In this document: positions 43,674 to 51,289 of the stretch, one piece after another
How the letters are laid out: each line of letters begins with the position of its first letter
Position numbering within the stretch: position 1 is the stretch's first letter
Assembly (NCBI RefSeq): GCF_019024325.1
Contig: NZ_JAFNJS010000001.1
Coordinates: forward strand, 1,054,001 to 1,118,000
Direction: 5' to 3'
Length of the DNA stretch: 64,000 nt
Source of the DNA: Falsiroseomonas tokyonensis
GTDB lineage: Bacteria; Pseudomonadota; Alphaproteobacteria; Acetobacterales; Acetobacteraceae
Notes under the pieces: model-generated
The model's input: only the letters and a program-made list of their open reading frames with translations
What the model was told of the DNA's origin: nothing
Databases searched by the model: none
Position numbers and translations under genes: made by a program

Positions 43674-45062
43674 TCAGGCCAGCAGTTCGCGCAGCCGGCC
43701 GGTTTCGACCTTGCCCAGCGCCGTGCGCGGCAGGGCCGGCACGGTGACCACGGCGCGGGGAATCTTGAAGCGGGCGATCTGGCCCTCGAAATGCGCCAGC
43801 AGGCGGGTCGCTTCGAAATCCGGCGCGGGCACGACGACGGCGACCGGCACTTCCCCCCAGCGCGGATCGGGGCGGCCGATGATGGTGCCCTCCAGGATGC
43901 CGGGGGCGCTGCGCAGCAGGCGCTCGACCTCCGCCGGGTAGATGTTCTCCCCGCCGGAGATGATGACGTGCTTCAGGCGGTCAGTGAACCAGAAGCGACC
44001 CTGGGCATCGAGACGCCCGACATCGCCAGTGGCGAACCAGCCTTCGGAATCCAGCGCCGGCACATCCGGCCAGTAGCGGCGCAGCGTGGCGGGGCCGCGG
44101 ATCAGGATCTCGCCTTCCGTCGCGCCGCCGGCGATGCGGGCTTCGGCATGCAGGGCCGGCCGGCCAAGCGAGCCGGGGGCGGCCAAGGCCTCGGCGCGGT
44201 CCTGGATGATGGCGATGGGGCAGGTCTCGGTCGCGCCATAGACCTGCTGCACCGGGATACCACGCGCATGAAACGCCTCGATCAGCGGCAGCGGCACGTC
44301 GGAGGAGCCGGCGCCGATGGCGCGCAGGCTGGAAAGATCCGCCGAGGCCCAGCGGGGATGGCTGACGAGAGCCTGCATCACCGCGGGCACCAGCAGGGTG
44401 AGGGTGGGGCGGTGGCGGACAAGATCGTCGAAGAAGGCGTCCGCGTCGAAGCGCGGATGCAACAGAACCTCGGCGCCCGCCATCAGCGCCGGCGTGGTCT
44501 GGATATTCAGCCCGCCGACATGGAACAGCGGCAGCACCGTCAGCACGCGGTCCTGTGCCGTGATTTCGAAGGCGTGCTGCGCGCTCAGCGCATTGTGCCG
44601 CAGCGCGCGCTGGTCCAGCACCGCGCCCTTGGGGCGGCCGGTGGTGCCGCTGGTATAGACCAGCAGCACGGGGCTTTGGTCATCGCCGTCATCCGGCGCG
44701 GGGCCGGGCGCGGCGAGGCTGGTGGCATCCACCGCATCCGGCATGGCCGCAAGCATGTCCGGCGTGGCCAGCAGCAGCTTCGCGCCGGCATCCTCCAGGA
44801 TGAAGCGCCATTCCGGCGGCGCCAGGCGCCAGTTCAGCGGCAGCAGCAGCGCGCCGAGCCGCGCGCAGGCAAACAGCGCCACGATCTGCGACGGGTGGTT
44901 CTGGCCGAGGAAGGCGACGCGATCCCCCTGTCGCAGGCCGCGCGCCGCCAGCGCCGCCGCCATCGCCACCACCTGCCGGTGCAACTCGCCATAGCTCAGC
45001 GCCACATCGCCGAAGCGCAGCGCGATGCGATCGGGCGGCGGCGCGGTGAGCCAGTGCTTCAC
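43674..45062 (-). CDS. Acyl-CoA synthetase (AMP-forming)
   Basis: A 462-residue ANL superfamily ligase. Motifs are LLVYTSGTTGRPKGAVLD (ATP loop), QQVYGATETCP, WFATGDVGRLD and the final lid LPRTALGKVETGRL with the catalytic lysine. It is somewhat short but complete. It forms a CoA thioester from a carboxylic acid, probably an aromatic or alkenoic acid of the operon's pathway. It overlaps the acyl-CoA dehydrogenase gene by ATGA. Confidence 0.9.
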   Translation of the reverse strand: MKHWLTAPPPDRIALRFGDVALSYGELHRQVVAMAAALAARGLRQGDRVAFLGQNHPSQIVALFACARLGALLLPLNWRLAPPEWRFILEDAGAKLLLATPDMLAAMPDAVDATSLAAPGPAPDDGDDQSPVLLVYTSGTTGRPKGAVLDQRALRHNALSAQHAFEITAQDRVLTVLPLFHVGGLNIQTTPALMAGAEVLLHPRFDADAFFDDLVRHRPTLTLLVPAVMQALVSHPRWASADLSSLRAIGAGSSDVPLPLIEAFHARGIPVQQVYGATETCPIAIIQDRAEALAAPGSLGRPALHAEARIAGGATEGEILIRGPATLRRYWPDVPALDSEGWFATGDVGRLDAQGRFWFTDRLKHVIISGGENIYPAEVERLLRSAPGILEGTIIGRPDPRWGEVPVAVVVPAPDFEATRLLAHFEGQIARFKIPRAVVTVPALPRTALGKVETGRLRELLA

Positions 45063-46327
45063 TGGTCCGTCTCGCCCTTTTCATAGAGCGTGTCGCGGCC
45101 GAGGCGATCCAGGCAGAGCTCCGCCGTCCAGGGCAGCATCAGCGCGCCGCAGCGGCTGTCGCGATACATCCGTTCCAGCGGCAGCGACTTCAGCATGGAC
45201 TGCCCGCCGCAGGTGCGGATCGCCAGGGCGCAGAGCGCATTGGCATTCTCCATCACCGTGTATTGCGCGGCCAGTGCGCGCATCATCTGGTCCTTCGTCG
45301 GATCGGGCCGTGCATCGGTGATGGCCTGGAACCACAGCGCCTTGGTCTGTTCCAGCATGATGCGCATCTGCGCGACCGCGATCTGCTTCGTCGGATACAT
45401 GCGGCGCTTCACCGGCGGCGTGCCCGGCACCTCGCCACGCAGGTATTTCACCGTGAAGTCATAGGCCGCCTGGCAGATGCCCATGTAGGTGGGCGAGAGG
45501 GTCATGAACATATGCGGCCAGCGCGTCGCCGCCTGGAAATACAGGCCCGGCGGCATCAGCGCCGCGTCCTCCGGCACGAAGACATCCTTGAAGAGCAGGT
45601 TGCGGGAAACGGTGCCGCGCATGCCGAGCGGGTCCCAATCGCCTTCCACCGTGACCCCCGGCGCCGTCGCCGGCACGCCGAGATAGAGCGTATCCCTGCG
45701 CGACAGTTTCTCGCCCTCATGCACTTCTGTGCAGAGGATGCCGTAGTAGTTCGCGTGGCCCGCAAGGCTGGCAAAGATCTTCTTGCCGTTGATGAGGAAA
45801 CCGCCCTCCACGCGCCTGGCCGTGGTGCCGAAGGCCGCCGCGCCCGCCGCTGCCGCGCCGCCTTCCGAGAAGGGCTGCGAATAGATCGCGCCATCTTCCA
45901 GGATGCGGTCGTAATGCATGCGGCGCCGGCGGCGATGCGTCGCGCGGGCCTCGTCGGGGATGTCGAGATCCTCGGTCAGCGCGCCGGTCCAGAGGGTGGA
46001 GCAGACATGCATGTTCCAGGTCAGCGCGGTGGCGCCGCAGTACCGGCCGAGCTCCGCCGCCGTCATGCAATAGGCGCGGAAATCGGCGCCGAGCCCGCCC
46101 TCATCCTTCGGGATGCAGATACCCAACAGGCCTTCGCGATGCATGTCGCGGTAGTTGTCGGTGGGGAAGGTGGCCTCCCGGTCCCAGCGCGTGGCGCGGG
46201 GCGCGAGCACGCTGGCACCGAAGCGGCGCGCCTTGGCGGTCAGCTCGGCCTCGAAGGGGGTGAGGCGAAAGGCCGCGGCGTCGAAGATCGGGGCGTCGTC
46301 CAGCGAGGTGGCGGGCAGGGCGTCCAT
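45059..46327 (-). CDS. Acyl-CoA dehydrogenase family flavoprotein
   Basis: A 422-residue protein with the acyl-CoA dehydrogenase fold: N-terminal helices (FPTDNYRDMHREGLLGICIP), middle beta domain (FLINGKKIFASLAGHANYYG, GDWDPLGMRGTVSRNLLF) and C-terminal helical domain with the FAD region IRTCGGQSMLKSLPLERMY. The usual family includes both dehydrogenases and DszC-like monooxygenases. Position next to a CoA ligase favours a dehydrogenase. It starts after a four-base gap from the hydrolase gene. Confidence 0.87.
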   Translation of the reverse strand: MDALPATSLDDAPIFDAAAFRLTPFEAELTAKARRFGASVLAPRATRWDREATFPTDNYRDMHREGLLGICIPKDEGGLGADFRAYCMTAAELGRYCGATALTWNMHVCSTLWTGALTEDLDIPDEARATHRRRRRMHYDRILEDGAIYSQPFSEGGAAAAGAAAFGTTARRVEGGFLINGKKIFASLAGHANYYGILCTEVHEGEKLSRRDTLYLGVPATAPGVTVEGDWDPLGMRGTVSRNLLFKDVFVPEDAALMPPGLYFQAATRWPHMFMTLSPTYMGICQAAYDFTVKYLRGEVPGTPPVKRRMYPTKQIAVAQMRIMLEQTKALWFQAITDARPDPTKDQMMRALAAQYTVMENANALCALAIRTCGGQSMLKSLPLERMYRDSRCGALMLPWTAELCLDRLGRDTLYEKGETDQ

Positions 46328-46330
46328 GGC

Positions 46331-47032
46331 TCAGCTCTCCAAGGCGTCGCGCAGCGCCGCGCGAAACGCCGCCGGCTTTTCGAGGTGGATCAGGTGGCCG
46401 GCCTCGGGGATGACGATGATCCGCGCGCCCGCAATCGTCTGCGCCATGCGCTGCATTGTCTTCAGCGGCGCGGCTTGGTCGCGCTCGCCGGCGATCAGCA
46501 CGGTGGGCACGCTGATGCGCGCCAGATCGGCGCGGCGGTCGAAGGTGGTCAGGCAGCGCAGCGTCTCGCGATAGACTGCATCCGGCACGGCCTGCATCGC
46601 TTCCAGCGCGCGGGCATGGGCATCCGGCGCGGCCTCGGGGCTGAACATGCCTTGCAGCATCGCGGGTGCGGCGTCGCGCATGGTGCTGCCTTCCAACGGG
46701 CCGAGCCGCGCCTTCAGGAAGGATTCGGCAAAGCTCGGGTCGCGCCCGCCGAAGGCTGGCGTGGTGCCGTAGAGCACGAGCTTCGCGACGCGGTCGGGAT
46801 GGGTGGCGACGAAATCCTGCGCCACCATGCCGCCCATGGAATGGCCGACCAGCGTGGCCTTGGCGATGCCGCGCGCATCCATCGCATCCAGCAGCGCCTG
46901 CGTCAGCGCGGGGAAGGTCATGGCGGGCAGCGGCGCCGTGCCGCCAAAACCCGGGAAGGGCCAGTCGAGGGCATCTCGGGAAATTTCGCCCCAGGAGGGG
47001 CCGCCGATGCCGTGCAGCAGGATGGTGGTCAT
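46331..47032 (-). CDS. Alpha/beta hydrolase, possibly N-formylmaleamate deformylase-like
   Basis: A 233-residue serine hydrolase. The nucleophile elbow is GHSMGG (Ser65), an acid lies in IAGERDQAAPL and the histidine in EAGHLIHLEKP. In known 2,5-dihydroxypyridine pathways an alpha/beta hydrolase (NicD, PicE) removes formate from the product of NicX. Here it overlaps the nicX-like gene by ATGA, so that role is likely, but this is inferred from position, not from specific residues. Confidence 0.85.
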   Translation of the reverse strand: MTTILLHGIGGPSWGEISRDALDWPFPGFGGTAPLPAMTFPALTQALLDAMDARGIAKATLVGHSMGGMVAQDFVATHPDRVAKLVLYGTTPAFGGRDPSFAESFLKARLGPLEGSTMRDAAPAMLQGMFSPEAAPDAHARALEAMQAVPDAVYRETLRCLTTFDRRADLARISVPTVLIAGERDQAAPLKTMQRMAQTIAGARIIVIPEAGHLIHLEKPAAFRAALRDALES

Positions 47033-48066
47033 GGAACGAGCCTCCCCTCGAGGACGACGGGCTCGCCATCCAGCGCGATGGTGCAGCCGAAGACGGGGAT
47101 GTCGAAATGGCCCTCGGTGAAGCGGCCCGCGAATTCATTGGCGCCGGTCGAGAACAGGAAGTTCCCGGCCGCCGCGCGCAGTTCCGTGCCATTGGTGTCG
47201 CGCGGGCCGTAGAACATCAGCGCCTCCCGCCGCGCGCGGGGATTCAGGCCCCAGCCGACATGGCTGACCGCATAGGCCGCGCGATCGCCCCAGGCGGCCA
47301 GGTAGTCGCGCATGACGATGGCATCGGGGCCCGTGCCCTCGATCGCGGTGACATGGTCATCCACCAGCGTCAGGCGTACCGGGCTTTCGATGGTGCGCTT
47401 GAAGGTCAGGTTCACGTCGCCGGGCGCCAGCACCAGCGTTCCATTGACGGTGCCCGCGCGCGGAAAGCTGACGACGACGCCGCCCGGCCAGTGCGCGATG
47501 GTGCCGGGCCGGTCGGTCCAGCCCCAGACGCCGGCGGTGACGGCGCCGGCCATATCCACCGTGAGGTCGGTGCCCGCCGCGCTCGTCACCGTCATGCTCT
47601 TCGCCGCCCGCGTCCGCTTCACCGCGGCCTTCACCGGCGCCTCATCCTCCGGCCGCGGCACCAGCCGCTCCAGCGCCTCCGGATGCTCGTTGGAGACCAT
47701 CAGGATGCGCGCGCCGGCGGAAAGAATCTCCTTCAGCTCCGGCGCGTGCAGCAGGCCTTCCAGCGTCAGGTCCAGCACCAGCGACGAGGCCTTAAGCGCC
47801 GCCAGCGCGGCGGGATGCCCCTGCAGGGCGCGCGACGCGCCGGTGGAGCGCACCGGTACGGGCGCGGATTGCCGCGGCGTCGGCACCACCAGGCGGAAGG
47901 GCCGGCAGCCCAGGCGATGCGCGGCGAGCTCCGCCAGGTCGATGTTCAGCGGGCGGGACTGGCTTTCCGCCAGCAGGCAGACGACCTCCCCCGGCTGCGC
48001 CTTGCACAGGCGGAGCACCGCCTCGAAGGCCTCGATCCATTGCGGCTCGATCCGGTCGTCGCGCAA
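47029..48066 (-). CDS. nicX: 2,5-dihydroxypyridine 5,6-dioxygenase-like protein (NicX family)
   Basis: A 345-residue protein resembling NicX, an iron(II) dioxygenase that opens 2,5-dihydroxypyridine to N-formylmaleamate; the fold is related to M29 aminopeptidases. Matching blocks are SHVGWGLNPRA (His269), AAGNFLFSTGAN and EGHFDIPVFGC (His320, Asp322), the segments holding the iron ligands in NicX as I remember them. The start is a TTG at 48066, supported by GGGAGGG upstream; no ATG is suitable. It is the first gene of the operon and is divergent from the MarR gene. Confidence 0.8.
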   Translation of the reverse strand: MRDDRIEPQWIEAFEAVLRLCKAQPGEVVCLLAESQSRPLNIDLAELAAHRLGCRPFRLVVPTPRQSAPVPVRSTGASRALQGHPAALAALKASSLVLDLTLEGLLHAPELKEILSAGARILMVSNEHPEALERLVPRPEDEAPVKAAVKRTRAAKSMTVTSAAGTDLTVDMAGAVTAGVWGWTDRPGTIAHWPGGVVVSFPRAGTVNGTLVLAPGDVNLTFKRTIESPVRLTLVDDHVTAIEGTGPDAIVMRDYLAAWGDRAAYAVSHVGWGLNPRARREALMFYGPRDTNGTELRAAAGNFLFSTGANEFAGRFTEGHFDIPVFGCTIALDGEPVVLEGRLVP

Positions 48067-48114
48067 TCCCGGTCCCTCCCTGCCCTGGCCGGCAGGATAA
48101 CGCTGGTCCGCGAG

Positions 48115-48130
48115 ATATGAAAAGTCATAT
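48115..48130. promoter_or_regulatory. Palindromic operator ATATGA-AAAG-TCATAT
   Basis: A perfect 6-4-6 dyad in the 74-base gap between the TTG of the NicX-like gene and the MarR gene start. It overlaps the TATATT at 48127-48132, a likely -10 of the MarR gene. Size and place suit a MarR-family dimer repressing both directions. Confidence 0.7.
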
Positions 48131-48140
48131 ATTGACCGGC

Positions 48141-48557
48141 ATGCAGACGGAACCGCGCTTCGTCCAGGACTATCTGCTGGCCCTGCTGGCGCGGGCGAGC
48201 CATGCGGCCTCGGCCGGCTTCCATGCGCAGCTGAAGGCCCGCGGCGTGGCGGTGCCGGTCTGGCGCGTGCTGGCGACGCTGGAGGGCGCGGGAGAGGGCG
48301 TCACGGTCGGCGAGCTGGCAGCCACCTGCCTGATGCAGCAGCCCACCATGTCCAAGCTGCTGGACCGGATGGCGGCGGAGGGTCTGGTCACCCGCCGGCG
48401 GGAAGGCCGGTCGATGCGCGTCCTGCTCACGCTTGGCGGTGTGACGCTGGCGGCCGAACTGGTGGCCGAGGCCCGCGCGCACGAAGCCGTCCTGCTGGCC
48501 CGCCATGCCGGAGCCGCGCCGGCCTTGAAGGCTCTGCTCAGAGAGATTGCGGGCTAG
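48141..48557 (+). CDS. MarR family transcriptional regulator
   Basis: A 138-residue winged-helix regulator: VPVWRVLATLEGAGEGVTVG, recognition helix LMQQPTMSKLLDRMAAEGL, wing TRRREGRSMRVLLT. NicR and PicR, which control nicotinate and picolinate operons, are of this family, so it probably represses the divergent operon until an aromatic ligand binds. I chose the ATG at 48141; the ATG at 48117 lies inside the palindrome. With TATATT nine bases upstream and no ribosome site, a leaderless mRNA is plausible. Confidence 0.9.
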   Translation: MQTEPRFVQDYLLALLARASHAASAGFHAQLKARGVAVPVWRVLATLEGAGEGVTVGELAATCLMQQPTMSKLLDRMAAEGLVTRRREGRSMRVLLTLGGVTLAAELVAEARAHEAVLLARHAGAAPALKALLREIAG

Positions 48558-48623
48558 CGCGCCGCGCGGCCGCAGCGATCGACGACGCGGCGTCGGAAGC
48601 CGTGGACGCATCCCTTGGGCATG

Positions 48624-48851
48624 TCAGGCGTCCTTGTGCCTTGCTCCGATGGCTTGACACAGATCTTGCAACGCAGCCGCAGCCCGATCCGCCAGCGCCT
48701 TTCATTCGGGCACCAACCCCACAGCCGGATGCCCGCACAGACGGTCATCGACCAACTCAGCTAGAACATGCGCCATGTGCAGCGCCTCGTGGCAGCCGAA
48801 AGTGCCTGGCGCGAAGCGTTCAGCTTCCACCGGCTCAATCGTGTCCGGCAT
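48624..48851 (-). pseudogene. Small protein of the GCHEALH type with an in-frame stop
   Basis: From the ATG at 48851, with AGGAGGGG upstream, a 49-residue peptide is read with FAPGTFGCHEALHMAHVLAE and DDRLCGHPAV, ending VPE at a TGA (48702-48704). The same frame continues for 25 more codons as KALADRAAAALQDLCQAIGA and on to a second TGA at 48624. By my recollection, homologues have Trp at the TGA position (N-P-E-W) and continue with this helix. A single TGG to TGA change would explain it. The C-terminal helix is lost, so the gene is probably inactive, although the short form might still be made. Confidence 0.7.
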
Positions 48852-49100
48852 CGCTCGCCCCTCCTGCTTGGGGCCGAGCATATCGGGGATGCGGCACCAC
48901 TGCGATGCGGACAGTTTCAGCCGGACATCTTCAAACTGAACCACTGTTGTCCGATAGGACGGTTGTGCCCTGGCAGGCCGCGGATGGCGCGGAAGGGCCG
49001 GGAGCCCTCGTCCAGGACGGCAGGGCGCGATGCGGAGACATCGCGCCGCGCGGGCCGGCCCGCCCTTGGCGGCCGCGCCGCGCCTTCCCATCTCCGCGCC

Positions 49101-49190
49101 ATGCCCTCAATGGATAAGCTCGGCCGCATCGTCCTGGTGCTGCTCGTCGTCTCCGCCCTCGTGCAGATCGCGCGCCTCGTCTTGTCTTAA
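49101..49190 (+). CDS. Possible 29-residue single-helix membrane peptide
   Basis: ATG to TAA encoding a peptide with one hydrophobic helix (IVLVLLVVSALVQIARLVL) after a short polar start. It lies in an otherwise empty stretch (48852-49100 shows no gene) and ends 29 bases before the next gene. The composition suits a small membrane protein. The evidence is thin: no clear ribosome site and no known family. Confidence 0.35.
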   Translation: MPSMDKLGRIVLVLLVVSALVQIARLVLS

Positions 49191-49219
49191 CGCGCGCGCC
49201 CGGTAAGGGTGCGGTCGAC

Positions 49220-50140
49220 ATGCAGGGAGCGTGGGCAGTGCAGGTGGCGGTGATTGGCCTTGGGGCCATGGGCATGGGGGCGGCGCTGTCCTGCCTGCGC
49301 GCGGGGCTTTCGGTGACCGGCTGCGATTTTTCGTCTGCCGCGCGCGACAGCTTTGCCAAGGCGGGCGGCCAGGTGGCGGCCAGCGCGGGGGCCATCGCGG
49401 CGGGGACGCAGGCGGTGCTGCTGCTGGTGGTCAATGCCGCGCAGACCGAAGCGGCGCTGTTCGGTCCGGAAGGCTGCGCTGCGCGGCTCGCCCCCGGCGC
49501 CGTCATCATCGCCTCCGCCACCATGGGCCCGGACGATGCCCGGCGCCTGGCGAAGCGCGCGGAAGAAGCGGGTTTTCTCTACCTGGATGCGCCCGTCTCC
49601 GGCGGCGCGGCCAAGGCGGCGGCGGGGGAGATGACGGTCATGGCCTCCGGCAGCCCGGCGGCCTTCGCCAAGGCGAAGCCGGTGCTGGATGCGGTCGCCA
49701 CCAAGGTGTGGGAGCTGGGCGAGGACCCCGGCATCGGCGCCACGGTGAAGGTCGTGCACCAGCTGCTGGCCGGCGTGCATATCGCCGTGGCGGCGGAGGC
49801 GATGGCGCTCGGCATCCGCGCCGGCGCGGATCCCCAGAAGCTCTACGACGTGGTGACGAGTGCGGCCGGCAATTCCTGGATGTTCGAGAACCGCATGGCG
49901 CGCGTGCTGACCGGGGACGATGCCCCGCGCAGCGCCGTGGATATCTTCGTCAAGGACCTCGGCCTGGTGGCGCAGATGGCGCGCGCGCTGGACCACCCGG
50001 TGCCGCTGGCCAGCCAGGCGCAGCAGCTGTTCACGGCGGCCAGCGCCATGGGCCATGGCCGCGCCGATGATGGCTTCGTCATCCGGGTCTGGCAGGCGCT
50101 GACCGGCATTCCGTTGCCGGGGGACGGAAAATCTAGCTGA
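49220..50140 (+). CDS. 3-hydroxyisobutyrate dehydrogenase-family oxidoreductase
   Basis: A 306-residue NAD(P)-dependent beta-hydroxyacid dehydrogenase. It has VAVIGLGAMGMGAALSCLRA (nucleotide site), YLDAPVSGGAAKAAAGEMTV (substrate loop), the catalytic lysine region GATVKVVHQLLAGVH and FVKDLGLVAQMA. It looks close to LtnD-type L-threonate dehydrogenases, but its substrate is uncertain. The true start could be the GTG at 49238 rather than the ATG at 49220. It converges on a small membrane protein gene. Confidence 0.87.
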   Translation: MQGAWAVQVAVIGLGAMGMGAALSCLRAGLSVTGCDFSSAARDSFAKAGGQVAASAGAIAAGTQAVLLLVVNAAQTEAALFGPEGCAARLAPGAVIIASATMGPDDARRLAKRAEEAGFLYLDAPVSGGAAKAAAGEMTVMASGSPAAFAKAKPVLDAVATKVWELGEDPGIGATVKVVHQLLAGVHIAVAAEAMALGIRAGADPQKLYDVVTSAAGNSWMFENRMARVLTGDDAPRSAVDIFVKDLGLVAQMARALDHPVPLASQAQQLFTAASAMGHGRADDGFVIRVWQALTGIPLPGDGKSS

Positions 50141-50348
50141 AGGCGGTGATGATCACCGCGATCAGCAGGAAAAGGGCGGTCAGCGCACTGCCCGCGCGCA
50201 CCAGCTCCCCTGCCTTTTCGCGATCCACAAGCGGACCGGCCGGCGGCCGCGGCGCATCCTTGCCGGTGGGCGTATCCCCATAGGGGTCGTGCAGGCCCAG
50301 GAATTCGGACCTCGGCTTTTTGGCCTGGGCTATATTTGCCTGGGACAT
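50133..50348 (-). CDS. Small C-terminally anchored membrane protein
   Basis: A 71-residue protein with a polar, Pro/Lys-rich N-terminus (KKPRSEFLGLHDPYGDTPTG) and one C-terminal helix (ALTALFLLIAVIITAFS). The topology suggests a tail-anchored inner membrane protein. The 3' end overlaps the convergent dehydrogenase gene by eight bases. No function is recognised. Confidence 0.65.
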   Translation of the reverse strand: MSQANIAQAKKPRSEFLGLHDPYGDTPTGKDAPRPPAGPLVDREKAGELVRAGSALTALFLLIAVIITAFS

Positions 50349-50371
50349 GTATGACCCGTGGAGTGAACCTC

Positions 50372-50383
50372 GCTAAATTTAGC
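50372..50383. promoter_or_regulatory. Perfect palindrome GCTAAATTTAGC
   Basis: A 12-base perfect palindrome, the most AT-rich spot in the spacer between the phosphodiesterase gene end (50444) and the small membrane protein start (50348). It lies 24 bases upstream of the latter on the minus strand and could be an operator or part of its promoter. No regulator is assigned. Confidence 0.4.
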
Positions 50384-50443
50384 CGTGGCCTTGTTTACGG
50401 GAAACCAACCAACGGTTGCATAGAGCGTGAACAAAACAGAGTT

Positions 50444-51289
50444 TCACGTGGGTTTCGGGTAGGTTTCCGCCCGCACCTCCTCCAGGAAGGGGGCCCGCAG
50501 CCCGGCCGGGCAGACCAGCTCGGTTTCCACATGGTCGGGGTGCAGGGTGTGGCGCAGGAAGCCGGTGACGCGGTCCCCCGGCAGTCCCGGCTGCATCTCC
50601 GGCTCGCAGACGAAGGAGGCGGGCGGGGCCCAGGCAAAGACCACCTGGCCGCGCTGCTGCATGCGATGCAGGTGCAGATGGCCGGAGGCGACCAGGCGCA
50701 GCGCCGGATGCCCCAGCAGGGGCACCAGGGCTGGCCTTCCTTCGGGCGGCACGGACCAGTAGTCGAAGGGATCGCTCGGCTTCTCCACGAAGGCGGGCTT
50801 GTGCAGGAAGGCGGCGATGCGGCGGCGGCCGAGGCCTTCCAGGGCCTGCACCAGCCAGGCGGCCTGGGCGGCTTCCTCGGCCAGGCCCGTGCCCATGATC
50901 TCCGTGTTCAGCCCGATCAGCCGCCAGGCCTCCCCGCCCGGACCGTCCAGGTCGTGGCAGAAGCGATCGGCGCCGAATTCGGCCTGCCAGCGGGCCAGGC
51001 GGGCGGCATCCACCGGCTGGTCCGGCATGCTGCGGCGGTCGCTGCCCACATCGTGGTTGCCGGGAATGGTCAGCAGCGGCGCGCTGCCGGCGGCGCGGCG
51101 GAAGGCGGCGGCGGCGAAGGCGAGGTCGGCATCGCGCCCCGCGCCATCCAGCGAGAGATCGCCGCTGCCCACCAACGCCTGCGGCGGCGCCGCATGCAGC
51201 ACCGCCTCGATCCGCGCCATATTCGCCTGGAAGACGGTGGTGCGGGGCCCGAGATGGGCGTCCGAAATCTGCGCGACGATCAGCGGCAT
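50444..51289 (-). CDS. Metallophosphoesterase (CpdA-like cyclic nucleotide phosphodiesterase family)
   Basis: A 281-residue calcineurin-like phosphoesterase. Metal ligands are in AQISDAHLG (Asp10, His12), VGSGDLSL, IPGNHDVG and ASGHLHLHRM. The class III cyclic-nucleotide phosphodiesterases and many general phosphodiesterases share this set. It overlaps the LacI-type regulator gene (51280-51289), so both are made from one mRNA, an uncommon pairing. Confidence 0.9.
   Translation of the reverse strand: MPLIVAQISDAHLGPRTTVFQANMARIEAVLHAAPPQALVGSGDLSLDGAGRDADLAFAAAAFRRAAGSAPLLTIPGNHDVGSDRRSMPDQPVDAARLARWQAEFGADRFCHDLDGPGGEAWRLIGLNTEIMGTGLAEEAAQAAWLVQALEGLGRRRIAAFLHKPAFVEKPSDPFDYWSVPPEGRPALVPLLGHPALRLVASGHLHLHRMQQRGQVVFAWAPPASFVCEPEMQPGLPGDRVTGFLRHTLHPDHVETELVCPAGLRAPFLEEVRAETYPKPT

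Noticed and set aside
47029-48066. Annotation of the NicX-like protein as an M29 aminopeptidase
   Set aside because: The related fold is shared, but the SHxGWGLxPRA and HxDIP blocks, hydrolase neighbour and MarR regulator fit the dihydroxypyridine dioxygenase branch better.
48702-49091. Longer version of the GCHEALH-type protein starting at 49091
   Set aside because: The extra N-terminal 80 codons are low complexity; the ATG at 48851 has a strong ribosome site and begins where the family begins.
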